A DNA stretch of 9,342 bases from an uncultured Curtobacterium sp. (GCA_913774725.1 CAJYIG010000035.1:1-9342); one strand, 5' to 3'. Shown: positions 1-7,407, counted from the stretch's first letter. Program-made: numbers and translations. The notes: generated by a model not told the origin, from the sequence alone.

Positions 1-1
1 G

Positions 2-70
2 GACGCCGATGCGGTCGTCCGCTCGGTGGAGGCGTGGATTCACGGGACGACCGATGCGGGGTCGCGGTGA
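2..70 (+). CDS. C-terminal fragment of an unidentified protein (5' end outside window)
   Basis: An open frame enters from the left edge and ends at TGA (68-70). It would encode a tail reading DADAVVRSVEAWIHGTTDAG followed by Ser-Arg. I chose this frame because about 19 of its 22 third codon positions are G or C, as in the real genes here. The other two plus frames are poor in third-position GC or give arginine/serine-rich nonsense. It would converge on mrpG, with 27 bases between the two stop codons. No family can be recognised from so short a piece. The reading is plausible but could be chance. Confidence 0.4.
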   Translation, partial: DADAVVRSVEAWIHGTTDAGSR

Positions 71-97
71 TCTGCTGAGCTGGACGGGCAGGGGCAG

Positions 98-454
98 TCA
101 GTCCTCGGTGTCGTCGACCAGCAGGTCCTCGTGCCGGTAGTCGTTCGACCGCAGCCCGGCACGCGCGATCATGTGGGTCGACACCGGTACCAGGAAGAGC
201 TGGAACACGAGCACCGGCAGCACCACCCAGAACGCCGTCCAGGTCCACACCGCCACGACGATCGCGGCCAGGGCGAGCGCCAGCCCGAGGACCTGCGGCT
301 TCGCCATGGAGTGCAGTCGGACGAGCGGGTCCCGGAAGCGCACGATGCCGACGGCGGCGCCGAGGGACAGCGCCGCGGCGACCAGCATCAGGCCGAGGGC
401 GATCCAGGCGCGCACACCGGCGCCGTCGACGAAGGACTCCAGGATCTCGATCAC
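98..454 (-). CDS. mrpG: Na+/H+ antiporter subunit G (MrpG/MnhG)
   Basis: This is the small membrane subunit G of the Mrp cation/proton antiporter. It is an accessory subunit in the membrane, needed for complex assembly or activity in characterised Mrp systems. The 118-residue product has three hydrophobic stretches (about 17-37, 52-70, 72-92). It carries the family signature VRFRDPLVRLHSMAKPQVLG around 38-57, matching the usual RFPDxxxRLHxxTKxxTLG pattern. The C-terminus is a short acidic hydrophilic tail. The start is GTG at 454-452, overlapping the mrpF stop by 4 bases (GTGA) and preceded by a strong GGAGGAGGAG binding site. It is the last gene of the operon. No convincing terminator is seen before the opposing gene fragment. 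Confidence 0.93.
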   Translation of the reverse strand: MIEILESFVDGAGVRAWIALGLMLVAAALSLGAAVGIVRFRDPLVRLHSMAKPQVLGLALALAAIVVAVWTWTAFWVVLPVLVFQLFLVPVSTHMIARAGLRSNDYRHEDLLVDDTED

Positions 455-792
455 TTCGACTCCTCCTCCACGGCGTGCTCCGGTGTGGTCACGTCCATGC
501 CCTCGTCGGACGGATCCGACGACGGCGTGACGATGCGCGCGACGGCGATGGTCGCGAAGACGCTCGTCGCCGCGATCACGACCAGCACGGGTACCGCGGT
601 CAGGTCGCGCCGGATCACCATCGCGGCGGCGATCACCACGAGCGCGGTGGTGAGCACCATGTCGGATCCGATCATGCGGTCGAGGATCGTCGGTCCGCGC
701 ACGATCCTCCCGACGGCCAGCGCGAGCGTGGCACCGAGCAGCACGAGCACCAGGGCGATCCCGACGGCCATGACGACGACCGCGGCGCTCAC
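451..792 (-). CDS. mrpF: Na+/H+ antiporter subunit F (MrpF/MnhF)
   Basis: Subunit F of the Mrp antiporter is a small integral membrane protein with three helices (about residues 4-27, 44-60, 66-88). The product has 113 residues, which is normal to slightly long for the family. The family motif RIVRGPTILDRMIGSD lies at 29-44, with the conserved Asp38-Arg39 and Asp44. The tail from about 90 is acidic and hydrophilic. The start is taken as GTG at 792-790, which overlaps the mrpE stop by 4 bases (GTGA) and has GGAG 8 bases upstream. An internal ATG at codon 8 is a less likely alternative because it would cut into the first helix. It is translationally coupled to mrpE and mrpG by overlaps on both sides. 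Confidence 0.92.
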   Translation of the reverse strand: MSAAVVVMAVGIALVLVLLGATLALAVGRIVRGPTILDRMIGSDMVLTTALVVIAAAMVIRRDLTAVPVLVVIAATSVFATIAVARIVTPSSDPSDEGMDVTTPEHAVEEESK

Positions 793-1370
793 CGGGTCAT
801 CTCCGGCAGTGGCTCGGCGAGTTCGGAGACGTCCTGCTTCGACCCGATGGCGCGGATGACGAGCTCCTCGATGCGGGCGACCGTCCGTCGCTCCTGGTCG
901 ACCTGCTCGTGGCGCTCGGTGTCGAGCACGTGGAGGAGCAGGCGTCGGCGGGGGAGGTCGACGTCGGCGACGTACGACCCGGGCACGAGGGAGATCGCCA
1001 GGGTGGCGAGGGTGAAGGTCATCTCCGACGTGGTGTGCAGCTGCACGAGCACGATCGAGCTCCGCCGGACGCCGCGTGGCCGGACGGCTGCCCAGGCCAC
1101 CCGGAACGACGCGACGACCACGTGCCCGGCCCAGACCACCAGGAACCACACTGCGCGCGGCAGCGAGAACCGCTTCGACAGGGGGACCGGTGGCAGCGGC
1201 AGCAGCTGCGTGACGAGGAGCGCGACGACCAGGCCGCACAGCAGCGTCAGGACGCTCCACGACCCCCACAGCAGTGCCCAGAGCACGGTCAGTCCGGCCA
1301 CGAGCGGCACGTCGTACCGCCAGGCGACGGCGATCCGTCGGGCGTTGGTGATGCGGCGGATGTCACTCAT
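789..1370 (-). CDS. mrpE: Na+/H+ antiporter subunit E (MrpE/MnhE)
   Basis: Subunit E of the Mrp antiporter is a 193-residue membrane protein with a cytoplasmic C-terminal domain. Hydrophobic segments lie at about 21-58 (two helices) and 73-95. They are followed by the family signature region: SEMTFTLATLAISLVPGSYV at 115-134, then ADVDLP and LLLHVLD. This corresponds to the TxTPGTxxVDVD...LxVHxLD pattern of MNHE proteins. It is somewhat longer than the usual roughly 160 residues because of a basic N-terminal extension (1-18) and a charged, probably helical C-terminal tail (151-193). The ATG start (1370-1368) overlaps the mrpD stop by 4 bases. The upstream ribosome binding site is weak (a run of Gs), so translation probably depends on coupling to mrpD. 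Confidence 0.93.
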   Translation of the reverse strand: MSDIRRITNARRIAVAWRYDVPLVAGLTVLWALLWGSWSVLTLLCGLVVALLVTQLLPLPPVPLSKRFSLPRAVWFLVVWAGHVVVASFRVAWAAVRPRGVRRSSIVLVQLHTTSEMTFTLATLAISLVPGSYVADVDLPRRRLLLHVLDTERHEQVDQERRTVARIEELVIRAIGSKQDVSELAEPLPEMTR

Positions 1371-3067
1371 CGGGTACCCCCGTCCGTGCTGCCGAGGACC
1401 GCCTGCACGTACCGGGCCGGTGACTCCAGCGACTCGGCCGCGCGGGTCGCGTAGCCGTAGAGCGGACCGGCGACGACGGTCAGCGCGACCGACCCGAGGA
1501 CCGCCACCGTCGTGACGGCGACGAGCATCCGCGGCAGCGGCGTGTGGACCGACGGCTCGACGGCTGCGGTCTGTCCCGTGGCCGGACTGGAGGCACTGCT
1601 CGCGTGCGCCGCGTCGGTGACGGTGGTCGAGCCTCCCGGGTGGTACGCCTCGCCCGTCTCCTCGGAGACGGTCAGCGGCGCCGGTTCCGGCGACCGCAAG
1701 TGCGCGTGCGGCTCGGCCGTGCTGGCGTGCGGGGCCGCCGCCTCGGCGGCGGGCTTCGGCCGCCAGAAGGCCGCGTCCCAGACGCGCATCAGCGCGTACA
1801 GGGTCAGGAGGCTCGTGACCACGCCGGCACCGACCGTCACCCAGGCCAGCGGGGAACCGTCCTCGGCCGCGGCGCGGAACAGTCCGAGCTTGCCGATGAA
1901 GCCGGAGAACGGTGGGATGCCGCCGAGGTTGAAGGCGGGGACCAGGTAGAGCGCCGCGAGGAACGGGGCGGCCTTGAGCAGTCCGCCGAGCGATCGGGTC
2001 GAGGTGGTGCCGCCCACGCGTTCCATCACGCCGGACACGAGGAAGAGCGTGGTCTGCACGACGATGTGGTGCACCGTGTAGAACACGGCCGCGGCGGTGC
2101 CGACGACGGAGCCGAGCCCGACGCCCATCACCATGAAGCCGATGTGGCTGATGAGCGTGAAGGACAGCAGGCGTTTCACGTCGGTCTGGGACACGGCCCC
2201 GAGCACGCCGACGATCATCGTGAGCACGGCGACGACGAGCAGCACGGTGTTGAGCTGCGGTCGCGGGAAGATGATCGTCTCGAGGCGGATGATCGCGTAG
2301 ATGCCGACCTTGGTGAGCAGACCGGCGAACACCGCGGTGACCGGCGCCGGTGCGGTGGGGTAGGAGTCCGGCAGCCAGAACGCCAGGGGGAACACCGCCG
2401 CCTTGATGCCGAAGGCGATGAGCAGCATCGTGTGGAGCAGGAGCTGCACGTGCTCGGGGAGCCCGGCGACGCGCTCCGAGATCTGCGCGATGTTGACCGT
2501 GCCGGTCGCGCCGTAGACCAGGCCGATCGAGGCGAGGAACAGCGCCGAGGCGATCAGGCTCGTGATGATGTACGTCGTGCCGGCCCGGACGCGCTGCTCG
2601 CTGCCCCCGAGGGTGATGAGCACGTAGCTCGCCACCAGGAGCATCTCGAAGGCGACGTAGAGGTTGAAGAGGTCGCCCGCGAGGAACGCGTCGAGCACGC
2701 CGGCCGCGAGCACGAGGTACGTCGGGTAGTAGATGGTGACGGGCGCGTCCTCGTCGTCGGCCGCGAGCCCCTGGCCGATCGAGAAGAGCAGGACGAGCAG
2801 GAGCACGCTCGCGCTCACGGTGAGGAGCAGCGCGCTCAACCGGTCGACCACGAGCGAGATGCCGTAGGGCGCCTGCCACCCGCCGACCTGCACGACGATG
2901 GTGCCGTGCTGGTCGACGAGCACCATGAGCGTGGCGGCGACGACCACGGCGACGGCGAGCACCGCGACCGTGATGGCGCGCTGGAGCTCCTGGTGCCGCA
3001 GCAGCCCGAGTGCGACGGCGGCGCCGAGCAGCGGGACGAGGACGAGCAGGGGGACGAGCCAGGTCAT
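1367..3067 (-). CDS. mrpD: Na+/H+ antiporter subunit D (MrpD/MnhD), with extra hydrophilic loop
   Basis: Subunit D is one of the two large antiporter-like subunits of Mrp, homologous to the proton-pumping subunits NuoM/NuoN of respiratory complex I. The 566-residue product shows the 14-helix pattern. Expected functional residues are visible: Glu141 in the fifth-helix motif YVAFEMLLVASY, Lys222 in FGIKAAVFPLAFWLP, Lys253 in LLTKVGIYAI, and Lys393 after IPPFSGFIG. Most family members are about 490-510 residues. The excess here is a hydrophilic, Ala/Ser/Pro/His-rich stretch at about 436-512 before the last helix (514-534). The ATG start (3067-3065) overlaps the mrpC stop by 4 bases and has GAGGAGG 7 bases upstream. 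The reading frame is intact through the insertion, so it is not a frameshift. Confidence 0.96.
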   Translation of the reverse strand: MTWLVPLLVLVPLLGAAVALGLLRHQELQRAITVAVLAVAVVVAATLMVLVDQHGTIVVQVGGWQAPYGISLVVDRLSALLLTVSASVLLLVLLFSIGQGLAADDEDAPVTIYYPTYLVLAAGVLDAFLAGDLFNLYVAFEMLLVASYVLITLGGSEQRVRAGTTYIITSLIASALFLASIGLVYGATGTVNIAQISERVAGLPEHVQLLLHTMLLIAFGIKAAVFPLAFWLPDSYPTAPAPVTAVFAGLLTKVGIYAIIRLETIIFPRPQLNTVLLVVAVLTMIVGVLGAVSQTDVKRLLSFTLISHIGFMVMGVGLGSVVGTAAAVFYTVHHIVVQTTLFLVSGVMERVGGTTSTRSLGGLLKAAPFLAALYLVPAFNLGGIPPFSGFIGKLGLFRAAAEDGSPLAWVTVGAGVVTSLLTLYALMRVWDAAFWRPKPAAEAAAPHASTAEPHAHLRSPEPAPLTVSEETGEAYHPGGSTTVTDAAHASSASSPATGQTAAVEPSVHTPLPRMLVAVTTVAVLGSVALTVVAGPLYGYATRAAESLESPARYVQAVLGSTDGGTR

Positions 3068-3489
3068 CGCGTGGCCTCCTCGTTCTGGGCTGCTTCGGGG
3101 TCGGTGTCGATCTCGGGGTCGTCGTCGGCGGGGTCGTCCTCGCGGTCCCGGCCGATGGCGGCGTCGGCCTCGTCGACCTCGACCTCGTCGGCTCGGGACA
3201 GCTTCCAGGAGCGGTGGATGAGCGCGAGCAGGAACGCGCTCACCGCGAAGGTGATGACGATGGCGGTCAGGGCGAACGCCTGGGGGAGCGGGTCGGTGAT
3301 CCCCTCGGACGATCCGCCGATCGGGGGGTTGCCCGCCGCGCCGGACATGATGAGCAGCAGCAGGTTGAGCGAGTTGCCGAGCAGCAGGAAGCCGAGCAGC
3401 ATCCGGGTCAGCGACCGTTCGAGCAGCAGGTACACACCGCACGAGAACAGCACCGCCATCGCGATGACGAGGACCAGGGTGATGGTCAT
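3064..3489 (-). CDS. mrpC: Na+/H+ antiporter subunit C (MrpC/MnhC)
   Basis: Subunit C is the homologue of complex I subunit NuoK, a three-helix membrane protein that sits between the large subunits MrpA and MrpD. The 141-residue product has helices at about 3-23, 29-49 and 71-92. It carries the NuoK/MrpC features GNSLNLLLL (38-46) and DPLPQAFALTAIVI (66-79). The C-terminal tail from 101 onward is strikingly acidic: 19 of the last 41 residues are Asp or Glu. By NuoK topology this tail should face the cytoplasm. The ATG start overlaps the mrpA stop by 4 bases, with a GGAGGGGAG site upstream inside the mrpA coding end. Confidence 0.95.
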   Translation of the reverse strand: MTITLVLVIAMAVLFSCGVYLLLERSLTRMLLGFLLLGNSLNLLLLIMSGAAGNPPIGGSSEGITDPLPQAFALTAIVITFAVSAFLLALIHRSWKLSRADEVEVDEADAAIGRDREDDPADDDPEIDTDPEAAQNEEATR

Positions 3490-6413
3490 ACGGCACTCCC
3501 CTCCGGGGTCGCGGCGGCGGTGTTGTCGTCGACGTCGCCCTCCGTGGTGTCGGTGATGCGGGCGCGGGAGTCCTCGAGACGCTGCCGGTCGACCTCGGCT
3601 CCCAGGCTGCGGAGCACGTCGAGCACGAGTCCGACGACCACCAGGTAGACGCCGATGTCGAAGAACGTCGCGGTGACGAACTCGACGTGGCCGAGCACGG
3701 GGACGTCGGCCTCGATGAATGAGGAGTACAGCGCTTCCTTCCCGAAGAACAGCGGGACGATGGCGGTCGTGGCCGCGGTCGCGACGCCGAGTCCGAGCAG
3801 GCGCCCGGCGCGGACGGGTGCGGCGGCACCGAGCTCCGCGGGTCCGCCGGCGAGGTACCGGCCGGCAAGAGCGATGCCCGCGACGAGTCCGCCGGCGAAC
3901 CCGCCGCCCGCGGCGTTGTGCCCGGCGAAGAGCAGGTAGAGCGACAGCACGACGAGGCCGTGGAAGAGCAGGCGGACGACCACGTCGAGCAGCGCCGAGC
4001 GGCCGGTCGGGATCGCGGCGCTCGTCGGCAGCCACGCGCGGGGCTCGCCGTCCGGGCGGTGCTTGTCGCTGGTGACGCTCGCCGGCAGGTCCCGCAGGCG
4101 CGGCAGGGTGTCCTCGCGCGAGTCGAGGAAGATCAGGCTCGCGACGCCCGTGGCCGCGGCGACGACGACGGTCAGCTCGCCGAGCGTGTCCCAGCCGCGC
4201 AGGTCGACCAGGGCGACGTTCACGACGTTGAGGCCGTGCCCGAAGGACTTCGTGAGCGCCGGGATGTCCGGCCAGATCGGGGTGCTGTTCCGCGCCGAGG
4301 CGGCGACGACGACCACGATCGCCATCGTGATGCCGGCGAGTGCGGCGAACAGCGCCCGCACGATCCGGAAGCGGGACGGGTTCGCGGTCGCGATCCGCGG
4401 GGGGAGCCGGCGGAGCACCAGCACGAACGCGATGAGCGTGACGGTCTCGACGACGAGCTGGGTGAGCGCGAGGTCGACCGCGCCGTGCAGGACGAAGAGC
4501 ACGGACATCCCGTACCCGGTGACCCCGACGAGCACCGCGGCGGCGAACCGGGTCTTCGCAGTGAGCACCGCGATCGCGGCGACGGCCATCACGGCGACCA
4601 CCGGCACCTGGCCCCACGAGTCGGCGAAGCGCACGCGGAACGCCCACGGGCCGCCGAGCACCAGGTTCGCGAGCGCCCCGGCGACGAACACCGACAGGAT
4701 GACGGTCAGGTAGTAGGGCAGCGAACCGCGCTGCACGCCGGCGGTGAGCCCGGTCGCCAGGCGGTCGAGCCCGCGCATGGTCTTCCGGTAGGTGTCCGCC
4801 GCGCTCGGCGACCCGGAGAGCCGGTGCTGCAGGGCCTCGACCCGACGTCGTGCGAGGAAGAGGGCGACACCGCCGACCAGGGTGATCGCGGAGAGGCCGA
4901 GTGCTGGTTCGAGTCCGTGCCAGAGCGCCAGGTGCGGGACCTCGCCCTCGGGCAGCGCCGCAGCGGTCGCCGCGGGCTCGATGCCGTGTGCGACGACGGG
5001 CGTGAGCACTCCGAGTGCCAGGCCGGCGACGGCGAGGACGGACGGGACGACGCCGAGTCCGTGCAGGCCGTGCGCCTCGGTCTCGGCCACGCCGGGCTTC
5101 CGTGCGAAGGTGCCCCAGAGGAAGCGGAGCGAGTAGGCGACGGTGAGGAGCGAGCCGAGGGTCACCCCGACGAGCGCGATCCACGCCCAGGCGGCCTGCG
5201 GACCGTGGAGTTCCTCGACGAAGCCGGTCAGGACGGCCTCCTTCGCGACGAACCCGATCGTCGGCGGGATGCCCGCCATCGACGCGAGCGCGAGGACGGC
5301 CACGACGGCGAGCCAGGGCAGCTTCCGTCCGAGCCCGCTGAGCTTCCGCAGGTCCCGCGTGCCCGTCACGTGGTCGACCGCGCCGACGACGAGGAACAGC
5401 GTCGACTTGAACGTGGCGTGGGCGACGAGCAGAGCGACGCCGCCCAGGGCGACCGCGGGTGCGCCCCACCCCGCCGCGAGCACGAGGAACCCGAGCTGCG
5501 CGACCGTGCCGTAGGCGAGCAGCAGCTTGACGTCGGTCTGCCGCAGTGCCCGGTACCCGCCGATCAGCATCCCGAGCACGCCGAGCACGGTGATCGTCTC
5601 CCGCCAGCCGGACAGCAGCGCGAAGGCCGGGGCCAGGCGTGCGACCAGGTAGATGCCGGCCTTGACCATCGCGGCCGCGTGCAGGTAGGCGCTGACCGGG
5701 GTCGGCGCGGCCATGGCTGCCGGGAGCCAGAAGTGGAACGGGACGATCGCCGACTTCGTCAGCGCGCCGAGGAGCACGAGCACGACCGCGACCGGCACGA
5801 GCGGTCCCGGTCGGTCGACGAGCTCCGGAGCCCGCGCGATGATGCCCGACAGGCTCGTGGTGCCCGCGGTGACCGACAGGGCGACGAGTCCGGCGAGCAT
5901 CGCCAGCCCGCCGGCGGTCGTCACGACGAGGGCCTGCATCGCGGCGGCCCGGCTCGCACGCTTGTCGGCGTCCTGGCCGATGAGCAGGTACGAGAAGACC
6001 GTCGTGGCCTCCCACAGCACGAAGAGCACGATCACGTCGTCGGCGACCACCAGGCCGTACATCGACCCGGCGAAGGCCGTCAGGACGGACGCGAACCGTC
6101 CGAGCCCGGGCTCGTCCCGCCCGAAGTACGACGCACAGTAGACGAGGACGAGCGCTCCGACGACCGAGACGACCAGGGCGAGCACCCACGACAGGGCGTC
6201 CATCCGCAGGGACAGCGCCAGGTCGAGCTGGGGGATCCACTGCCACCGACTCGTGACCCCGCCGTGCAGGGCGGCGTCGGTCTGCGCGACGGTCAGCACG
6301 GCGGCGGCGGCGGGTGCGAGGGCGGCGAGGTAGAACACACGCCGCCCCATCAGCGGGGTCAGGGCGGGGACGATCAGGGCGACGATCGCGAACGCGACGA
6401 GGACGGAGACCAT
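3486..6413 (-). CDS. mrpA: Na+/H+ antiporter subunit A fused to subunit B (MrpAB/MnhAB)
   Basis: This is the largest subunit of the Mrp Na+/H+ antiporter, 975 residues. Residues 1-430 form a NuoL-like antiporter unit. Glu135 lies in LFVLWEATTVFSYLLIG, Lys220 and His227 in LTKSAIVPFHFWLP, His245 and Lys251 in AYLHAAAMVKAGIY, His332 and Lys336 in AHATFKSTLF, and Lys391 in GIPPTIGFVAKEAVL. Residues about 610-670 are the extra MrpA C-terminal membrane region, with Asp647 and Glu656. Residues about 805-950 are a complete MrpB domain, with GHNAAGGGFAGG (831-842) and FFDIGVYLVVVG (917-928). No separate mrpB exists here, so the fusion replaces it. The ATG at 6413 was chosen over an in-frame ATG at 6458 because a GAGGAGGTG site lies just upstream and the extra 15 residues are non-conserved. 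It is the first gene of the operon. Confidence 0.96.
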   Translation of the reverse strand: MVSVLVAFAIVALIVPALTPLMGRRVFYLAALAPAAAAVLTVAQTDAALHGGVTSRWQWIPQLDLALSLRMDALSWVLALVVSVVGALVLVYCASYFGRDEPGLGRFASVLTAFAGSMYGLVVADDVIVLFVLWEATTVFSYLLIGQDADKRASRAAAMQALVVTTAGGLAMLAGLVALSVTAGTTSLSGIIARAPELVDRPGPLVPVAVVLVLLGALTKSAIVPFHFWLPAAMAAPTPVSAYLHAAAMVKAGIYLVARLAPAFALLSGWRETITVLGVLGMLIGGYRALRQTDVKLLLAYGTVAQLGFLVLAAGWGAPAVALGGVALLVAHATFKSTLFLVVGAVDHVTGTRDLRKLSGLGRKLPWLAVVAVLALASMAGIPPTIGFVAKEAVLTGFVEELHGPQAAWAWIALVGVTLGSLLTVAYSLRFLWGTFARKPGVAETEAHGLHGLGVVPSVLAVAGLALGVLTPVVAHGIEPAATAAALPEGEVPHLALWHGLEPALGLSAITLVGGVALFLARRRVEALQHRLSGSPSAADTYRKTMRGLDRLATGLTAGVQRGSLPYYLTVILSVFVAGALANLVLGGPWAFRVRFADSWGQVPVVAVMAVAAIAVLTAKTRFAAAVLVGVTGYGMSVLFVLHGAVDLALTQLVVETVTLIAFVLVLRRLPPRIATANPSRFRIVRALFAALAGITMAIVVVVAASARNSTPIWPDIPALTKSFGHGLNVVNVALVDLRGWDTLGELTVVVAAATGVASLIFLDSREDTLPRLRDLPASVTSDKHRPDGEPRAWLPTSAAIPTGRSALLDVVVRLLFHGLVVLSLYLLFAGHNAAGGGFAGGLVAGIALAGRYLAGGPAELGAAAPVRAGRLLGLGVATAATTAIVPLFFGKEALYSSFIEADVPVLGHVEFVTATFFDIGVYLVVVGLVLDVLRSLGAEVDRQRLEDSRARITDTTEGDVDDNTAAATPEGSAV

Positions 6414-6417
6414 CGGG

Positions 6418-6425
6418 CACCTCCT
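6418..6425 (-). promoter_or_regulatory. Ribosome binding site fixing the mrpA start
   Basis: On the minus strand the sequence reads AGGAGGTG, ending 4 bases before the ATG at 6413. This near-perfect Shine-Dalgarno sequence decides the start in favour of 6413 over the in-frame ATG at 6458. The upstream ATG has no comparable site and would fall in the promoter/leader region. Confidence 0.75.
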
Positions 6426-6462
6426 CGGGGTCGGGCTGCAGTCCGGCTCACTGGGCACTCAC

Positions 6463-6491
6463 AGCTTACGGAATGAGGGATGACAGGTTCC
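6463..6491 (-). promoter_or_regulatory. Probable mrp operon promoter (TAAGCT -10; ECF-like GGAAC...CGTAA)
   Basis: Minus-strand TAAGCT (6468-6463) fits the actinobacterial -10 pattern TAnnnT and would start the transcript near 6456, giving a leader of about 43 bases. Overlapping it, GGAAC (6491-6487), 16 bases, then CGTAA (6470-6466) fits the -35/-10 architecture of ECF sigma factors such as SigE (GGAAC-N16/17-CGT). The two readings are alternatives for one promoter. Both are inferred from sequence only. Confidence 0.45.
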
Positions 6492-6493
6492 TG

Positions 6494-6513
6494 AACGCCC
6501 CGACAGGGACGCT
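6494..6513 (-). terminator. Weak hairpin between the SDR gene and mrpA
   Basis: On the minus strand, AGCGTCCC and GGGGCGTT can pair around a TGTC loop (8 pairs including two G-T wobbles). It lies 40 bases after the stop of the upstream dehydrogenase and just before the mrp promoter. There is no T-tract, so at best it is a weak or Rho-assisted terminator. It may be chance in GC-rich DNA. Confidence 0.22.
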
Positions 6514-6552
6514 CGTCCGAGCCGACCCCTCCACTCTGCTCCGTGCCCGACC

Positions 6553-7335
6553 TCAGCGTCCGTGCGCCCGTGCCGGGATCTGTGTCGCGAGCTTGCCGCC
6601 GGACACGTCGAGGAGCGTCCCCGTGACGTAGGCGGACGCGTCGCTCGCCAGGAAGACCAGCAGGTCGGCGACGTCGTCCGGCGTCTCCCACCGTCGGAGC
6701 GACAGCGTGTCGAGCAGACGGTCCTGGTCGGCCTGGGGCATCTCGGCGAACCCGTTCATGGCGGTCGGCACCATCCCGGGCGCGTAGGCGTTCACGGTGA
6801 TGCCCCACGGCCCGAGCTCCGATGCCAGCACCCGCGTGAAGGAGACCACCGCGGCCTTCGACGCTGCGTAGGCCGCGCTCCCGACACTCGGCACGATCGC
6901 CGCGAACGACGCCGCGTTGACGATCCTGCCGCGTCCGGCGGCCTGCATCACCGGCGCGATCGCCTGGCTGACCAGGAAGGTCCCGCCGAGGTTGACGTCC
7001 ATGCACCGTCGCCACTCGTCCCACCCGAGCTCGGCGACGGTCCCGGTCACGTTGATGCCCGCGTTGTTGACGAGCACGTCGATCGTGCCGTGCCGGCGCA
7101 CCACCTCGTCCACGGCGGCCTGGACGGAGCCGGGATCGGCCACGTCGCACACGATCCGGTCCACGGTCAGTGGGGCAGCGGCGGCGTCGGCGGCATCGAC
7201 GGCGTCGTCGTCGAAGGCGAGGTCGAACGCGACGACCCGGCACCCCTCGTCGGCGAAGCGTGCGGCGAGGGCCCGGCCGATGCCACGGCCGGCTCCGGTG
7301 ACGACCACCACGCGGTCGGTCAGGTCGAGGTGCAT
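6553..7335 (-). CDS. SDR-family NAD-dependent oxidoreductase
   Basis: A classical short-chain dehydrogenase/reductase of 260 residues, a soluble cytoplasmic enzyme that interconverts alcohols and ketones with a nicotinamide cofactor. The Rossmann motif TGAGRGIG lies at 13-20. Asp38 at the end of the second strand (VVAFDLA) predicts a preference for NAD(H). CDVAD follows at 63-67 and NNAG at 90-93. The catalytic tetrad is Asn115, Ser143, Tyr156 and Lys160 (YAASK), with APG at 185-187. The C-terminal VTGTLLDVSGG (237-247) is the usual ending of the FabG-like group. The start at 7335 has CAGGAG 6 bases upstream; longer frames beyond it are antisense to the neighbouring gene. It reads toward mrpA but ends 139 bases before it. 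The substrate cannot be read from sequence. FabG itself is unlikely because no fatty-acid genes are near; a sugar or polyol dehydrogenase is one possibility. Confidence 0.92.
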   Translation of the reverse strand: MHLDLTDRVVVVTGAGRGIGRALAARFADEGCRVVAFDLAFDDDAVDAADAAAAPLTVDRIVCDVADPGSVQAAVDEVVRRHGTIDVLVNNAGINVTGTVAELGWDEWRRCMDVNLGGTFLVSQAIAPVMQAAGRGRIVNAASFAAIVPSVGSAAYAASKAAVVSFTRVLASELGPWGITVNAYAPGMVPTAMNGFAEMPQADQDRLLDTLSLRRWETPDDVADLLVFLASDASAYVTGTLLDVSGGKLATQIPARAHGR

Positions 7336-7395
7336 GAACGGCTCCTGTCGTCGGCACTGACGAGGACCGACGGGCGCCGGTGCCTCCGACGGCCA

Positions 7396-7401
7396 TACTG
7401 T
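7396..7401 (+). promoter_or_regulatory. -10 box placed for a leaderless transcript of the plus-strand SDR gene
   Basis: TACTGT (fits TAnnnT) lies 6 bases before the ATG at 7408, so transcription would begin at or next to the A of the start codon. There is no Shine-Dalgarno sequence before that ATG, which fits leaderless translation, common in actinobacteria. No good -35 box is seen. On the opposite strand the overlapping TATGGC (7397-7392) could serve the divergent gene, but that is weak. Confidence 0.5.
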
Positions 7402-7407
7402 TCCAGC

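Noticed and set aside
12..53. 9-base inverted repeat (CGGTCGTCC at 12-20 and GGACGACCG at 45-53) plus a repeated CGATGCGG (7-14, 52-59)
   Set aside because: It has a 24-base loop and no T-tract, and lies inside the presumed coding tail. Similar chance repeats are expected in GC-rich coding sequence. It is unlikely to be the mrp terminator.
3918..6476. Very long plus-strand open frame opposite mrpA (and a 670-codon one at 1544-3556 opposite mrpD/mrpC)
   Set aside because: Products are low-complexity, Arg/Asp/Glu/His-rich mirror translations of conserved membrane proteins. Such antisense frames are typical of high-GC DNA, where stop codons are rare. The minus-strand genes are certain.
6414..6552. 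A riboswitch or small RNA in the mrp leader
   Set aside because: The leader predicted from the promoter is only about 43 bases, and I see no conserved aptamer-like pairing. Only the promoter, a weak hairpin and the ribosome binding site are supportable.
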